Made by a program: the position numbers and the translations under genes | Shown here: positions 9,067 to 17,600 of the stretch, piece after piece | Numbering within the stretch: the stretch's first letter is position 1 | Layout: each line of letters opens with the position of its first letter | The notes under the pieces: generated by a model | Databases searched by the model: none | Seen by the model: only the letters and a program-made list of their open reading frames with translations | What the model was told of the DNA's origin: nothing | Source of the DNA: Kribbella rubisoli | Lineage (GTDB): Bacteria; Actinomycetota; Actinomycetes; Propionibacteriales; Kribbellaceae | Reading direction: 5' to 3' | Assembly: GCF_004217145.1 (NCBI RefSeq) | Contig: NZ_SHKR01000015.1 | Coordinates: 310,001-374,000, forward strand | Length of the DNA: 64,000 nt

Positions 9067-9744
9067 GTGTGGCCCGTCGTCGGCACGGTCCTGCCGCAGG
9101 CGATGGCCATTGCGCTGAGTCCGATACCGATGATCTGCATCGTGCTCGTGCTGCTGTCCGACCGGCCGGTCCGCGCCGGGCTGTGCTTCGCGGTCGGATG
9201 GGTCGGTGCCTTGTCGATCGCAGTCGGGCTCGTCGCATGGCTGACGGACACGGTCGCGGAAGGACACGAGGAGTCCGCGCGCGACGGAGTCGACGTACTG
9301 CAGCTGGCGGTCGGCGTACTGTTCGGAGTCCTTGCTGTCCGGTACTGGCGGAAGCGGCCGGAGCCTGGGACGACTCCGCCGCGACCGGCGATCGTCGATC
9401 GGATGGCGACGCTGTCCGCGCCGGGGCTCCTGCTCGCCGGGGCCGCGGCCGCGCTGGCGAACCTGAAGAACCTTCCACTGGTTCTGAGCGCGGGCAGCCT
9501 GCTGGGCGGCGCCGGTCTCGGTACGTCGCAGGCGATCGCAGCGGTGGCGATCTTCGTGCTCGCGGCCTCGTTGACGGTCATCGGCCCGCTGCTGGCCGTC
9601 GTACTGGTCGGGCCGTCGCAGTCCGCGCGGAGTCTCAGGTCGGTCGAGACCTGGTTGCTGGCGAACCTGAACACGATCACCGTCGTTCTGCTGGCCGTGC
9701 TGTCCACCGTTCTGGTCGGCAAGGGCCTCGACCTCTTCCGGTGA
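9067..9744 (+). CDS. GAP-family membrane protein
   Basis: A 225-residue protein with about six membrane segments and a GTG start 4 nt after the preceding gene. The N-terminus QAMAIALSPIPMICIVLVLL and the pattern GLCFAVGWVGAL are typical of the GAP (Sap, sulfolipid-addressing-like) family, distantly related to LysE/cadmium-resistance exporters. The mycobacterial relative takes part in glycolipid export. The substrate here is unknown. There is a charged cytoplasmic loop with WRKRPEPGTTPPR near residue 100. Confidence 0.75.
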   Translation: MWPVVGTVLPQAMAIALSPIPMICIVLVLLSDRPVRAGLCFAVGWVGALSIAVGLVAWLTDTVAEGHEESARDGVDVLQLAVGVLFGVLAVRYWRKRPEPGTTPPRPAIVDRMATLSAPGLLLAGAAAALANLKNLPLVLSAGSLLGGAGLGTSQAIAAVAIFVLAASLTVIGPLLAVVLVGPSQSARSLRSVETWLLANLNTITVVLLAVLSTVLVGKGLDLFR

Positions 9745-9830
9745 GGCGGGCGGCGCGCCGTTGGGGGGTTTCGGCGGCGACGCGGTGGGAGACTGCGGAA
9801 GGGGGTTGATCTGTGGAGGAGCGTGAAGCT

Positions 9831-11309
9831 ATGGGTCTGACCGATGCAGTCACCGCAATTCCCCTGGCGGCGAACGGCGATGTGCACGCGCCCTGGAACG
9901 GGCACGACACACGGGTGCTGATCGTCGCCGTGATCGGGATCGGCATCATCGTCGCGCTGATCGTGGTGCTGAAGGTGCATGCGTTCCTGTCGCTGACGAT
10001 CGGAGCCCTGTTCGTCGGGCTGGCGTCCGGCATCCCGGCCGGTGACGTCACGAAGTCGTACGAGCTCGGCGTCGGCAGCGTCCTCGGGTACGTCGGTGTG
10101 CTGATCGCGCTCGGCGCGATGGTCGGCAAGCTGCTGGCGGACTCCGGCGGCGCCGATCAGGTCGTGGACACGCTGCTCCGCGGGAAACGGTCCGTGCTCC
10201 CGTGGAAGATGGCGCTGATCGCCGCGATCATCGGCATCCCGATGTTCTTCGAGATCGGGCTGGTGCTGCTGGTGCCCGTGGTCGTGCTGGCGATCCGGCG
10301 GACGGGTGTGCGGGCGATGTTGCTCGCCATTCCGGCACTCGCGGGCCTGTCGGTGCTGCACGGTTTCATCCCGCCGCACCCGGGACCGCTGGCCGCGATC
10401 GGCGTACTGCACGGGAACGTGGGTATCACGCTGGCGCTCGGGCTGTTGGTGGCGATCCCGTCTGTCGTCATCGCCGGACCGCTGTTCGGACAGCTGGCTG
10501 CTCGCTGGGTGCCGATCGGCGCGGCCGGTGCCGGACTGGAGGTAGCGGGCGGCGCGCAGGACGGTGAGCCGGGTGCAACGGGTGGGTCGCCGTCGGGTCC
10601 CGGTGGAGTCGAGACCGCCACGGAGCAGGCTCAGCGGACCAGAACGCCGAGCTTTACCTGGACGATCGTGACCGTGCTGAGCCCCGTCGTACTGATGCTG
10701 CTGAAGGCCGCGTCGGACGTGTGGATGAGCAAGGACAATGCGCTCTATCCAGTCCTGCAGTTCATCGGAGATCCGGTGTTCGCGCTGCTGTTCGCCGTAC
10801 TGCTGGCGATGTACACGTTCGGTACCTCGATCGGCTTCGGGATCCCCGTGCTCAGCAAGAAGATCGGCCTGAGCCTGCTGCCGATCTCCGGGGTGATGCT
10901 GATCGTCGGCGCCGGCGGTGGATTCAAGCAGGTCCTGGTCGACGGCGGGACGGGTACGGCGATCGCGAAGATCGCCATCGCCGCAAACCTGTCCGCGCTG
11001 CTGCTCGGCTGGATCGTCGCCGTACTGATCCGGCTGGCCACGGGTTCCGCAACGGTCGCCACCGTGACGGCCGCCGGCATCGTCGCACCGCTGGCCGTCG
11101 GCGAGAACTCCACGCACATAGCTCTCGTCATCCTGGCCATCGGCGCCGGCTCGCTGTTTTTCTCGCACGTCAACGACGCCGGCTTCTGGCTCGTCAAGGA
11201 GTACTTCGGCATGACCGTTGGCGAGACCATCAAAACCTGGTCGGTGATGGAGACCCTGATCTCCGTGATCGGCCTCGCCATGACGTTGCTACTGTCAACC
11301 TTCCTCTAG
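9831..11309 (+). CDS. GntP-family gluconate:H+ symporter-like permease
   Basis: Inner-membrane permease of the GntP family, which imports gluconate or related sugar acids. I chose ATG 9831 because GGAGGA lies 10 nt upstream; a GTG at 9813 is also in frame. It has 492 residues and about 12-14 membrane segments. Family features are GIPMFFEIGLVLLVPVV, FIPPHPGP and the C-terminal SLFFSHVNDAGFWLVKEYF. A hydrophilic Gly-rich loop splits the protein near residues 235-270. No kinase or dehydrase gene for gluconate is adjacent, so it appears to stand alone. Confidence 0.9.
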   Translation: MGLTDAVTAIPLAANGDVHAPWNGHDTRVLIVAVIGIGIIVALIVVLKVHAFLSLTIGALFVGLASGIPAGDVTKSYELGVGSVLGYVGVLIALGAMVGKLLADSGGADQVVDTLLRGKRSVLPWKMALIAAIIGIPMFFEIGLVLLVPVVVLAIRRTGVRAMLLAIPALAGLSVLHGFIPPHPGPLAAIGVLHGNVGITLALGLLVAIPSVVIAGPLFGQLAARWVPIGAAGAGLEVAGGAQDGEPGATGGSPSGPGGVETATEQAQRTRTPSFTWTIVTVLSPVVLMLLKAASDVWMSKDNALYPVLQFIGDPVFALLFAVLLAMYTFGTSIGFGIPVLSKKIGLSLLPISGVMLIVGAGGGFKQVLVDGGTGTAIAKIAIAANLSALLLGWIVAVLIRLATGSATVATVTAAGIVAPLAVGENSTHIALVILAIGAGSLFFSHVNDAGFWLVKEYFGMTVGETIKTWSVMETLISVIGLAMTLLLSTFL

Positions 11310-11662
11310 GCGGTAGTCAGGTCTTTCGCCGGATTCCAGGCGAGGAGAGCGATGCAGGTCGCGTAGAGGGTGATCGCGGCGCCGATGCCGGGGAGCATGG
11401 TCCACAGAGCCGGTGCCGACGCCGCCAGGACGAAGGTGACAGCGGCCAGGAGACACATGACGGCGGCGGTGGCGTAGTACGCGCGAACGCCGAAGAGCCG
11501 AGCGAGCGGGACGAAGTGCAACCCGACGCCGGCGCAGATGACGGGGGCGATGGCGTCCGTGTGCAGGTGACTGCCGGTACCCCAGCCCAGCCAGGCGAGT
11601 GCGAAGAAACTCAGGATCGACACACCGAACGCAACACCCTGCAGCGCCGGACTGCGCTCCAT
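11306..11662 (-). CDS. Small four-helix membrane protein, function unknown
   Basis: A 118-residue protein with four hydrophobic segments (about 8-28, 36-55, 60-80, 85-108). ATG 11662 is preceded by an excellent SD (GGAGGTGA), which excludes the much longer in-frame upstream reading. Conserved-looking residues are HFVPLARLF and RAYYATA between segments 2 and 3. I do not recognise a characterised family. It converges on the GntP gene with a 4-bp overlap. Confidence 0.68.
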   Translation of the reverse strand: MERSPALQGVAFGVSILSFFALAWLGWGTGSHLHTDAIAPVICAGVGLHFVPLARLFGVRAYYATAAVMCLLAAVTFVLAASAPALWTMLPGIGAAITLYATCIALLAWNPAKDLTTA

Positions 11663-12064
11663 CCATTCACCTCCGCGTGAGCCGTACGGCAAAGCCTGCC
11701 GCAACCGACGGCCAACGCTTCGACCGACCCCGAATTGTTGGCCACCGGGCGAACCTGTTGCCTCGGCCGGACGTTCCGGGGGGAGGTGTACGACGCGCTC
11801 GCCGAGCGTTCGATCTCGACGCCGGGCGAGCCCCAAGGGCCTGTGGACGGCTTGAAGGGCTCGCCTGGCGGCTCGGGCGTGGACTGGACCGTTGGGGGCA
11901 CCTGCACGTCTCGGGGATGAGGGTCGCGCGGTCTGCACAATCGGCCTGTCAGCCCGGTTTGTGGGGTATACCGCCAGGCGAACACTTCCACCCTAGGGCC
12001 CGGCGGACCGGCTAGTGCCGATTTCCGCCGACTTGACCGCTAACCGGACAAGACCACTCCGAAC
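11663..12064. other. 402-bp intergenic region without a recognisable gene
   Basis: Both strands contain open frames here (for example 126 codons on the minus strand), but they are Pro/Arg/Ser-rich, lack an SD and resemble nothing I know. I see no tRNA, riboswitch core or strong hairpin. It must hold the upstream signals for the minus-strand gene ending at 11306 and possibly the terminator of the nucleotidase gene that ends at 12065, but I cannot point to them. Confidence 0.5.
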
Positions 12065-13867
12065 TCAGCTCACCGGACGGGCGCGGTCGAGGGTGGACGG
12101 CGTCAGGGTCGGGTGCGCGCGGAGGTAGGCGATGAAGCCCTCGTGGTCGCGATCGTTGCGGTACGGGTCGGTGAAGCCGGTGAAGACCTGCGTGCCGTCG
12201 CCGCCGATCAGTGTGTAGGCGAGCGCGGCAACGCGATAGTCGCGGTTCAGATCGATGGGCTTGCCATCAATCCGAACGTTGGCGGGATCGACGCGCCGGC
12301 CGATCGGCTTCGTCGTGTCGTAGGTGTAGCTCACGTTGTGCGAGACCGCGAACGGCGCGAACTTCTCCGTCCCGTTCGCCTGCGCCACCCACTGCGCTTC
12401 GAAGGCAGCATGGAGCTGCGTGCCGGGCAGGGTCACGGTCAGCACCGGGTTGCCGTAGCCGAACGCGTTCCACGCCTCGCCGAACAGAACGGTGCCGTCG
12501 GCATCGGCCGGATTCGTGCCCTTGGCAAACAAGAGATCGCCGGTCAGTGCGTTCGAGCCCGACACCGGCTTGACCGAGATCAGCGCCAGGTCGGCACGTC
12601 CGCCACGATGCTGGTTCGCGTCCCAGTACGCGAAATCGGCGGCCAGGTTGCCCATCGTCGACTCGCCCGACCTGTTCGGCGTACGCGTGAAGTCGCCGGT
12701 CACCTTCACCACCGGTGTGGCGTAGCGCTTCGCCCCCTTCGCGGTCCAGTAGTCGGCGATGTACTGCAACTCCTCGTCGACCGGTACGTCGCGGGTGTTG
12801 GCGTGATTGGTCGACGTGGTGAGTTCACGGATCACGTGACCGGTCCGCGGGTCGAGCTTGAGGTTGATCTCGTTGATCAGCGATCCGTGGTTGCCGGCCT
12901 CGACGACCGGCCGCGGTACGCCGTTCGGGTCCGGGACCATCATGTTGAACCGGCAGTGCCAGTGCCCGGTCACGATCGCGGCGATGTCCGGCGAGGCCTG
13001 CGCGGCCAGCTGGAAGACCGGCCCAGAGGGGTTCGTGCCCGCGTTGTAGTCGTTGCCGGCCACGCCGCCGTCGTGGATGTTGATGACGATCGCGTTGATC
13101 CCGCGCTTCTTGAGCTGCGCGGCCAGCTTGTTGGCCTGCTCGACGTCGGACAGCGCGCGCAGTTCGGGCTGGTACGACGTGGACCCGGTCGGGGTGTCCA
13201 TCACCGTGAGGTGGATGAACGCGATCGGCAACTTACGCCCGCGTCCGGCGTCCACCCACTCGATGTTGTACGGCGGGACGATCGTCCGGCCCGTGTCGGC
13301 GTGCACGATGTTCGCCGTGTAGAAGCGGAAGTTCGCGCCGCGGAACCGGTGACCGGTCGAGTCGACGAAGTTGTCGTCGCGCCCGTTGACCGGGTACGGC
13401 GCACCGTGCTCCATGTGGTCGACGAGGAACTTGACCGACTGGTCCAGCTCGTGGTTGCCGACCGTGCTGAACTGCAGCCCCAGCGCGTTGAGCGCCTCGA
13501 CGGTCGGCTCGTTCGCGTGCGCGTCGATCTCGAACGGCCAGCCGGAGAAGTTGTCCCCGGACGAGAAGAAGAGCGAGTTCCGTCGTCCCTCGCGCAGCTG
13601 CTTGAGGTGCGTCGCCAGGTAGCCGACCCCGCCGACGGTCACCTGGACGCCGCCCGCGCCGGTGATCACGCTGCCCTGGCCGGGAGTCGTGGGCTGCAGG
13701 TATCCGTGCAGGTCGGTGATGTTGAGCAGCTGTACGTCGACGTACCCCGCGGCTGCGGCGTCATCGAGAGCGTCCGGGCCGGCGTAGGCGAGGTCGCCGA
13801 CCGCTGCGGCGGTGGCGACGGCTCCGGTGGTGGTGAGGAACGTCCGGCGGCGGATCCGTCTGTTCAC
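12065..13867 (-). CDS. Tat-exported bifunctional metallophosphatase / 5'-nucleotidase
   Basis: Calcineurin-like phosphoesterase with a 5'-nucleotidase C-terminal domain, 600 residues. I place the start at GTG 13867: AGTAGG lies 6 nt upstream and the Tat signal (RRIRRRTFL) then sits at the very N-terminus. An ATG at 13939 overlaps a probable -10 element and would lie upstream of transcription. Metal-binding motifs are ITDLHGY (Asp52, His54), SSGDNFSG, TVGNHELD, and GHWHC near the end of the catalytic domain. The C-terminal domain includes ALAYTLIGGDGTQVF, which binds the substrate base in this family. Probable role: release of phosphate and nucleosides outside the membrane. Confidence 0.9.
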   Translation of the reverse strand: MNRRIRRRTFLTTTGAVATAAAVGDLAYAGPDALDDAAAAGYVDVQLLNITDLHGYLQPTTPGQGSVITGAGGVQVTVGGVGYLATHLKQLREGRRNSLFFSSGDNFSGWPFEIDAHANEPTVEALNALGLQFSTVGNHELDQSVKFLVDHMEHGAPYPVNGRDDNFVDSTGHRFRGANFRFYTANIVHADTGRTIVPPYNIEWVDAGRGRKLPIAFIHLTVMDTPTGSTSYQPELRALSDVEQANKLAAQLKKRGINAIVINIHDGGVAGNDYNAGTNPSGPVFQLAAQASPDIAAIVTGHWHCRFNMMVPDPNGVPRPVVEAGNHGSLINEINLKLDPRTGHVIRELTTSTNHANTRDVPVDEELQYIADYWTAKGAKRYATPVVKVTGDFTRTPNRSGESTMGNLAADFAYWDANQHRGGRADLALISVKPVSGSNALTGDLLFAKGTNPADADGTVLFGEAWNAFGYGNPVLTVTLPGTQLHAAFEAQWVAQANGTEKFAPFAVSHNVSYTYDTTKPIGRRVDPANVRIDGKPIDLNRDYRVAALAYTLIGGDGTQVFTGFTDPYRNDRDHEGFIAYLRAHPTLTPSTLDRARPVS

Positions 13868-13938
13868 TGCGAACCTACTTCCTGAGGGCTTCATGGGGGA
13901 GGGCGCGCGTTTGTGCGCATTATTGCCTCTTTCCGACA

Positions 13939-13973
13939 TTAATAGCCTCGCCGCGGGCAGGCGTCAACGCCTG
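13939..13973 (-). promoter_or_regulatory. Sigma-70-type promoter with palindrome over the -35 box
   Basis: Reading the minus strand, TTGACG (13967-13962) and TATTAA (13944-13939) are separated by exactly 17 nt, close to the vegetative consensus and unusual in such G+C-rich DNA. A palindrome CAGGCGT-CA-ACGCCTG (13958-13973) covers the -35 box, a natural repressor site. It drives the nucleotidase gene. The ROK regulator encoded just upstream is a candidate to bind it, which is inference. Confidence 0.6.
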
Positions 13974-13996
13974 ACTGAACAATCGGCGAACGCGAG

Positions 13997-15154
13997 TCAG
14001 CGCTTGGGGGAGTCGAGGCTGGTGGCTGCCAGCGTCGGCAGCGGGCCGCGCGAGCGGGCGAGCAGGCGCCCGTCGACGGCGTCGAGAGCTAGCGACGCGG
14101 CGCCGAGCGCGACGCACAGTGCGCCCAGCGAAGAAGCTCGCAGCTCCGGCACGCGCGGGCACAGCCGGTCCAGCTCGGCGGCCAGCGGTTCCATCAGTAC
14201 GTCGGCAGACTGCGAGAACGCGCCGCCCAGCACCAGCAGCCGCGGATCGACGATCGAGATGGCCGTTGCGGCCGCGACCGCCATCGCCCGCGCATACTTC
14301 CGTACGGCGTTCACCGCGGCCCGATCGCCGTCACGGGCAGCTGCGAACGCCCGCTCGGCCTTGTCCATCTCGGGGATCTCCGCCGGTACGACGGCGTGCA
14401 GGTGCTCGAGCGCCACCTCCCACGCGACTCCGCGCAGCGCCGACATATCCGCCGCCGCGCCGTACGCACCCCGCCGCAACTGTCCGTCGAGAACCAGCGC
14501 CAACCCGGTACGTCGGCCCGCGTGCAGAAACACCATGTCCGTGGCACCGCGGCGTTGCTCGGCGAGAGCGGCGAGCTGACTGTCGTTATCCACGACAACG
14601 AGCGGTGCCGATCGCCCGAAGTACTCCGCGAGGTCGGTGCCGGCCCAGTCGGGGATCGCATTCGCCCGTACGACGGTGCCGGCGGCATCGACCAGCCCGG
14701 TCGTGCCGACGCCGACGGCCCACACTTCCGCACCGGCCTCACGCGCGCACGCCGCGACCACCTCGTCGGCCGCCGCAAGTCGTTCGGGGCGCGGGGTCTC
14801 GGGCGTCACGGACTGCCGTTGGCTCGCGAGCGTCTGCCCGTTCAGGTCGGTGAGCACCCCGCGGACCGAGAATGCGCCGATGTCGAGCCCCACGACGTAC
14901 CCGGCCTCGGCCCGGAACCGGTAGCTCCGCGCCGGCCGGCCGCGGCCCCGGATGGCCGGGCTCTCCTCGACCAGCCAGCGACGGGTGAGGAGGCTCGCGA
15001 GGACCTCCTCGACCGCAGTACGTCCGAGGCCGCTCTGCTCGACGATCTGTGCGACCCGCACGTCACCGGCGGAGCGCACCGCCGCGAGTACGGCTCGCTC
15101 GTTGAGCTGCCGCAACCGGGACTGATCCCCGGCGTCCGGCGTCGTCGACCCCAT
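13997..15154 (-). CDS. ROK-family transcriptional regulator lacking the zinc motif
   Basis: A 385-residue protein with an N-terminal winged helix (about 10-75, LRQLNERAVLAAVRSAG) followed by a ROK sugar-kinase-like domain beginning YVVGLDIGAFSVRGVLTDLNG. ROK repressors normally carry a Cys-x-Cys-x4-Cys zinc site after the GH motif. Here the corresponding region reads GAAADMSALRGVAWEVALEHL with no cysteines, so sugar sensing may be altered or lost. The phosphate-binding GTTGLVDAAG and the C-terminal VLGGAFSQSADV are kept. The nucleotidase gene is downstream, and the ROK protein may repress its promoter. Confidence 0.82.
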   Translation of the reverse strand: MGSTTPDAGDQSRLRQLNERAVLAAVRSAGDVRVAQIVEQSGLGRTAVEEVLASLLTRRWLVEESPAIRGRGRPARSYRFRAEAGYVVGLDIGAFSVRGVLTDLNGQTLASQRQSVTPETPRPERLAAADEVVAACAREAGAEVWAVGVGTTGLVDAAGTVVRANAIPDWAGTDLAEYFGRSAPLVVVDNDSQLAALAEQRRGATDMVFLHAGRRTGLALVLDGQLRRGAYGAAADMSALRGVAWEVALEHLHAVVPAEIPEMDKAERAFAAARDGDRAAVNAVRKYARAMAVAAATAISIVDPRLLVLGGAFSQSADVLMEPLAAELDRLCPRVPELRASSLGALCVALGAASLALDAVDGRLLARSRGPLPTLAATSLDSPKR

Positions 15155-15172
15155 GATCGCGCCAGCTTAATA

Positions 15173-16465
15173 TCAGGAGTCCCAGATCGGGCCGAGCGCA
15201 GGGATTCCCAGCTGTTCGAGTCCGTGCACGACCGACCACGTGACCTTCCGGTTCGACACGCAGATCACGGCCTCCGCGCCGGAGTCGGCGTACGCCGAGT
15301 AGGCGAGCTTGACCATGTCCGGCTTGCCGTGTGCGTCGGTGTCCCAGATGAGAGCGTCGGGCTGCGCGGCGAGGATCTCGTCGACGAGGTGCTGTCCGTA
15401 CGTCTTGACCGGGTCGCGCGTCACCCAGACGAGCTTGCTCGGCACGCGGCTCGCCAGGATGTGCGCGAGGATCGGGCCGATGCCGCTGCCGGTGGCGACG
15501 TACACCACCCGGCGGAACACCAGGCCGTAGTTCGCCATGCCGGCGGTCGCGACGCCACGCACCCACATGTGCGACGGCGGGTCGTCGATGAACTCGCCGG
15601 TCCAGTCGCCGGCCCGCGAGACCGCCATCCGGAACCCCGGTACGCCGGGCGTCGGGATCACCGCGAAGCTGTGCCACTGCTGCAGCGGGTGCCGTGCGAT
15701 GGAGCGCGACGAGCCGGCCATCGGCCTGCCGTAGCGGGAGTGCACCAGGGCGACATGCGACGACGGCCGGATGACGTCGATCGGGACTCGCCGCAGCAGC
15801 ATCCACGGCGCTAGCGAGCTCAGTGTGGTGACGACCAGCACCCAGACGGTCGGCGTGCCGGCCATTGCGGTGAGCAGCGGACCGCGACGTTCGGCCGCCA
15901 GCAGGAGCGCGCCGATCCAGAACAGGATCGACAGGGTCCACCCGCCGTACCTGTGGACGCGCTCGAAGCGATCGTGGTGCTTGGCGCGGGCCTTGGGTCG
16001 TGCGGTGATCACGATGGCGAGCAGCAGGACCGCCTGAACGCAGTACACGAGTTGCAATGCCGCGCCGACCTGTCCGATTGCGGCGACGGTCAGCGCGAGG
16101 AACCAGAGGGTGCCGCAGACAGCGCCGCCGACATGCAATCCGCCCAGGTGATAACCCTTCGCGAAGGCCCACCGGACGCGCAGCGGCCAGGACTTCGGGA
16201 CCTTCATCACCAGACGGGAAAGACAATTCACGAGCAGTTGTTGGCGGACGAGAATTCCCACAGCGAAATTCACCTGAGCCACCAGCGCGAGATCGGCGAC
16301 CCCATGCACTCCGCTCAGCAAGACAACAACGTTCGCAACCACGACGAGCAGAGCCAGTCGATTGCTCTGCATCAAGCGTGGATGCTTGAGAATCCTCCGG
16401 ATCCACGGCAGTTTCGCCGGCAACAGAACAACATCAGGACGTGCGAGAACCTGCAACCCAGCCAT
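15173..16465 (-). CDS. Membrane flavoreductase-like protein (ferric-reductase-like TM plus FNR-like domain)
   Basis: 430 residues. Residues about 35-235 hold five to six membrane segments with histidines in GYHLGGLHVGG and RVHRYGGW, positions that could ligate haem as in ferric reductases. Residues about 250-430 resemble a ferredoxin-NADP reductase-like module: a flavin-domain-like barrel (HSFAVIPTPG, SRAGDWTGE), then the nucleotide-binding VYVATGSGIGPILAHIL near residue 330. Homologues known to me are mostly fungal integral membrane proteins linked to adenylate-forming enzymes; the electron acceptor is unknown. The ATG start has SD GGGGGA 6 nt upstream. The gene is followed by the ROK regulator on the same strand. 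Confidence 0.6.
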   Translation of the reverse strand: MAGLQVLARPDVVLLPAKLPWIRRILKHPRLMQSNRLALLVVVANVVVLLSGVHGVADLALVAQVNFAVGILVRQQLLVNCLSRLVMKVPKSWPLRVRWAFAKGYHLGGLHVGGAVCGTLWFLALTVAAIGQVGAALQLVYCVQAVLLLAIVITARPKARAKHHDRFERVHRYGGWTLSILFWIGALLLAAERRGPLLTAMAGTPTVWVLVVTTLSSLAPWMLLRRVPIDVIRPSSHVALVHSRYGRPMAGSSRSIARHPLQQWHSFAVIPTPGVPGFRMAVSRAGDWTGEFIDDPPSHMWVRGVATAGMANYGLVFRRVVYVATGSGIGPILAHILASRVPSKLVWVTRDPVKTYGQHLVDEILAAQPDALIWDTDAHGKPDMVKLAYSAYADSGAEAVICVSNRKVTWSVVHGLEQLGIPALGPIWDS

Positions 16466-16586
16466 GAAAATTCCCCCAGAATTTCCAAATCACCCCGGTA
16501 ATGCAGGCTGAGACGCCCCGCGACCCCCATCAGGTTGATCGGTCAGGCACCACTGCAACACAACCTCAACAATCGGCGACTTCGGG

Positions 16587-17546
16587 TTAGAGCCCTCGCA
16601 GTACTGCTCGGCCGAGGGGAGTGAGGGTGTGGTTGACCGAGTGGCCGAAGCGGGTGGTAGTGATCAGGCCGCTTTCGCGGAGGACCTTGGCGTGCTGGCT
16701 GATCGAGCCGGGGGAGACGCCGAGGCGGTGGGCGACCTCGGTAGTGGATGCGGCGTTCTCCAGGCCGGCCAGGAGTTTCGCGCGGGTCGGGCCGAGCAGG
16801 CGCACGAGTACGTCGAGGTCGCCGGTCGCCTCGTCGAACGGCTCGTCGTCCGGCTGGATCGGGAGGACCAGCGTCGGCGGCAGATCGCCGTCGATGAACG
16901 TGACCGGCGCGCCGAAGCAGAAGTACGACGGGACGACCAGCAGCCCGCGGCCGTCGAGGTCCAGCGTCTGATCGGTGAAGTAGTCGGCCTCGAGGACGGG
17001 CGCACGCCAGCGGATCGAGGTGTGCAGGCCGCCGAGCATGCCCTCGACCCCGGCGTTCAGCAGTAAGGCGGTGAGGCGCTGTCGGGCCTGCTCGACCCCG
17101 GTCTGGATCGCGCTCCAGACCGGGCGTACGGCGGTGTGGTGGTACCGCTCGAGGGTTTGTACGACCGGGTCGAGCCGACCGCTGTCGTAGGCGTGCCCCG
17201 CCCACTGCGGCGTCGGTACGGCGGCCGGGTACGTGCGGGCGAGATCGTCGCGGACGACGGCCCGCGGCACCTGCCGGATCGCCTCGAACTGCTCGTCGAC
17301 GTCCGGTCCTGAAGGCGAGGACGGCGTCAGGAAGTCGGCGAAGTTCCCCGACGCCGGGACGACGGAGTACGCCGCGCGCAAGATGTCCTGATGCTCGCTC
17401 AGCGCGCTTCGCCAGGCCCAGTAGCGGGCCGGGAGGTTGTGGTACTGCAAGCCGTTGATGCTCAGGACCGACTCCCACAACGGATGCGGTCCGCTCGCCA
17501 CCCGGACGCGCGCCAGATCCGCGCTGGTGAAACGGATCCGCAGCAT
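16587..17546 (-). CDS. ArsR-like winged-helix regulator with large N-terminal domain
   Basis: 319 residues. The C-terminal winged helix (about 235-319) has TEVAHRLGVSPGSISQHAKVL as recognition region, then GLITTTRFGHSVNHTLTPLG. The N-terminal two thirds match the actinobacterial regulator type whose N-terminus begins LRIRFTSADLARVRVA (DUF5937-like). Such proteins repress neighbouring genes in response to unknown ligands. It lies downstream of the epoxide hydrolase on the same strand, with a 54-nt gap, and may control it through the hairpin operator at 18927-18953. Confidence 0.8.
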   Translation of the reverse strand: MLRIRFTSADLARVRVASGPHPLWESVLSINGLQYHNLPARYWAWRSALSEHQDILRAAYSVVPASGNFADFLTPSSPSGPDVDEQFEAIRQVPRAVVRDDLARTYPAAVPTPQWAGHAYDSGRLDPVVQTLERYHHTAVRPVWSAIQTGVEQARQRLTALLLNAGVEGMLGGLHTSIRWRAPVLEADYFTDQTLDLDGRGLLVVPSYFCFGAPVTFIDGDLPPTLVLPIQPDDEPFDEATGDLDVLVRLLGPTRAKLLAGLENAASTTEVAHRLGVSPGSISQHAKVLRESGLITTTRFGHSVNHTLTPLGRAVLRGL

Positions 17547-17600
17547 GACCTCCCCTTCCTGCCCTTGTTCACCGTACGCGCCGGAAGGTTCCGTCGGAGG

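Noticed and set aside
11599..12015. Possible small genes in the 11663-12064 gap
   Set aside because: Frames on both strands lack an SD and have skewed Pro/Ser/Arg composition; none resembles a known protein.
12113..13885. A 590-codon plus-strand frame over the nucleotidase gene
   Set aside because: No family match and composition typical of an antisense frame; the minus strand carries all phosphoesterase motifs.
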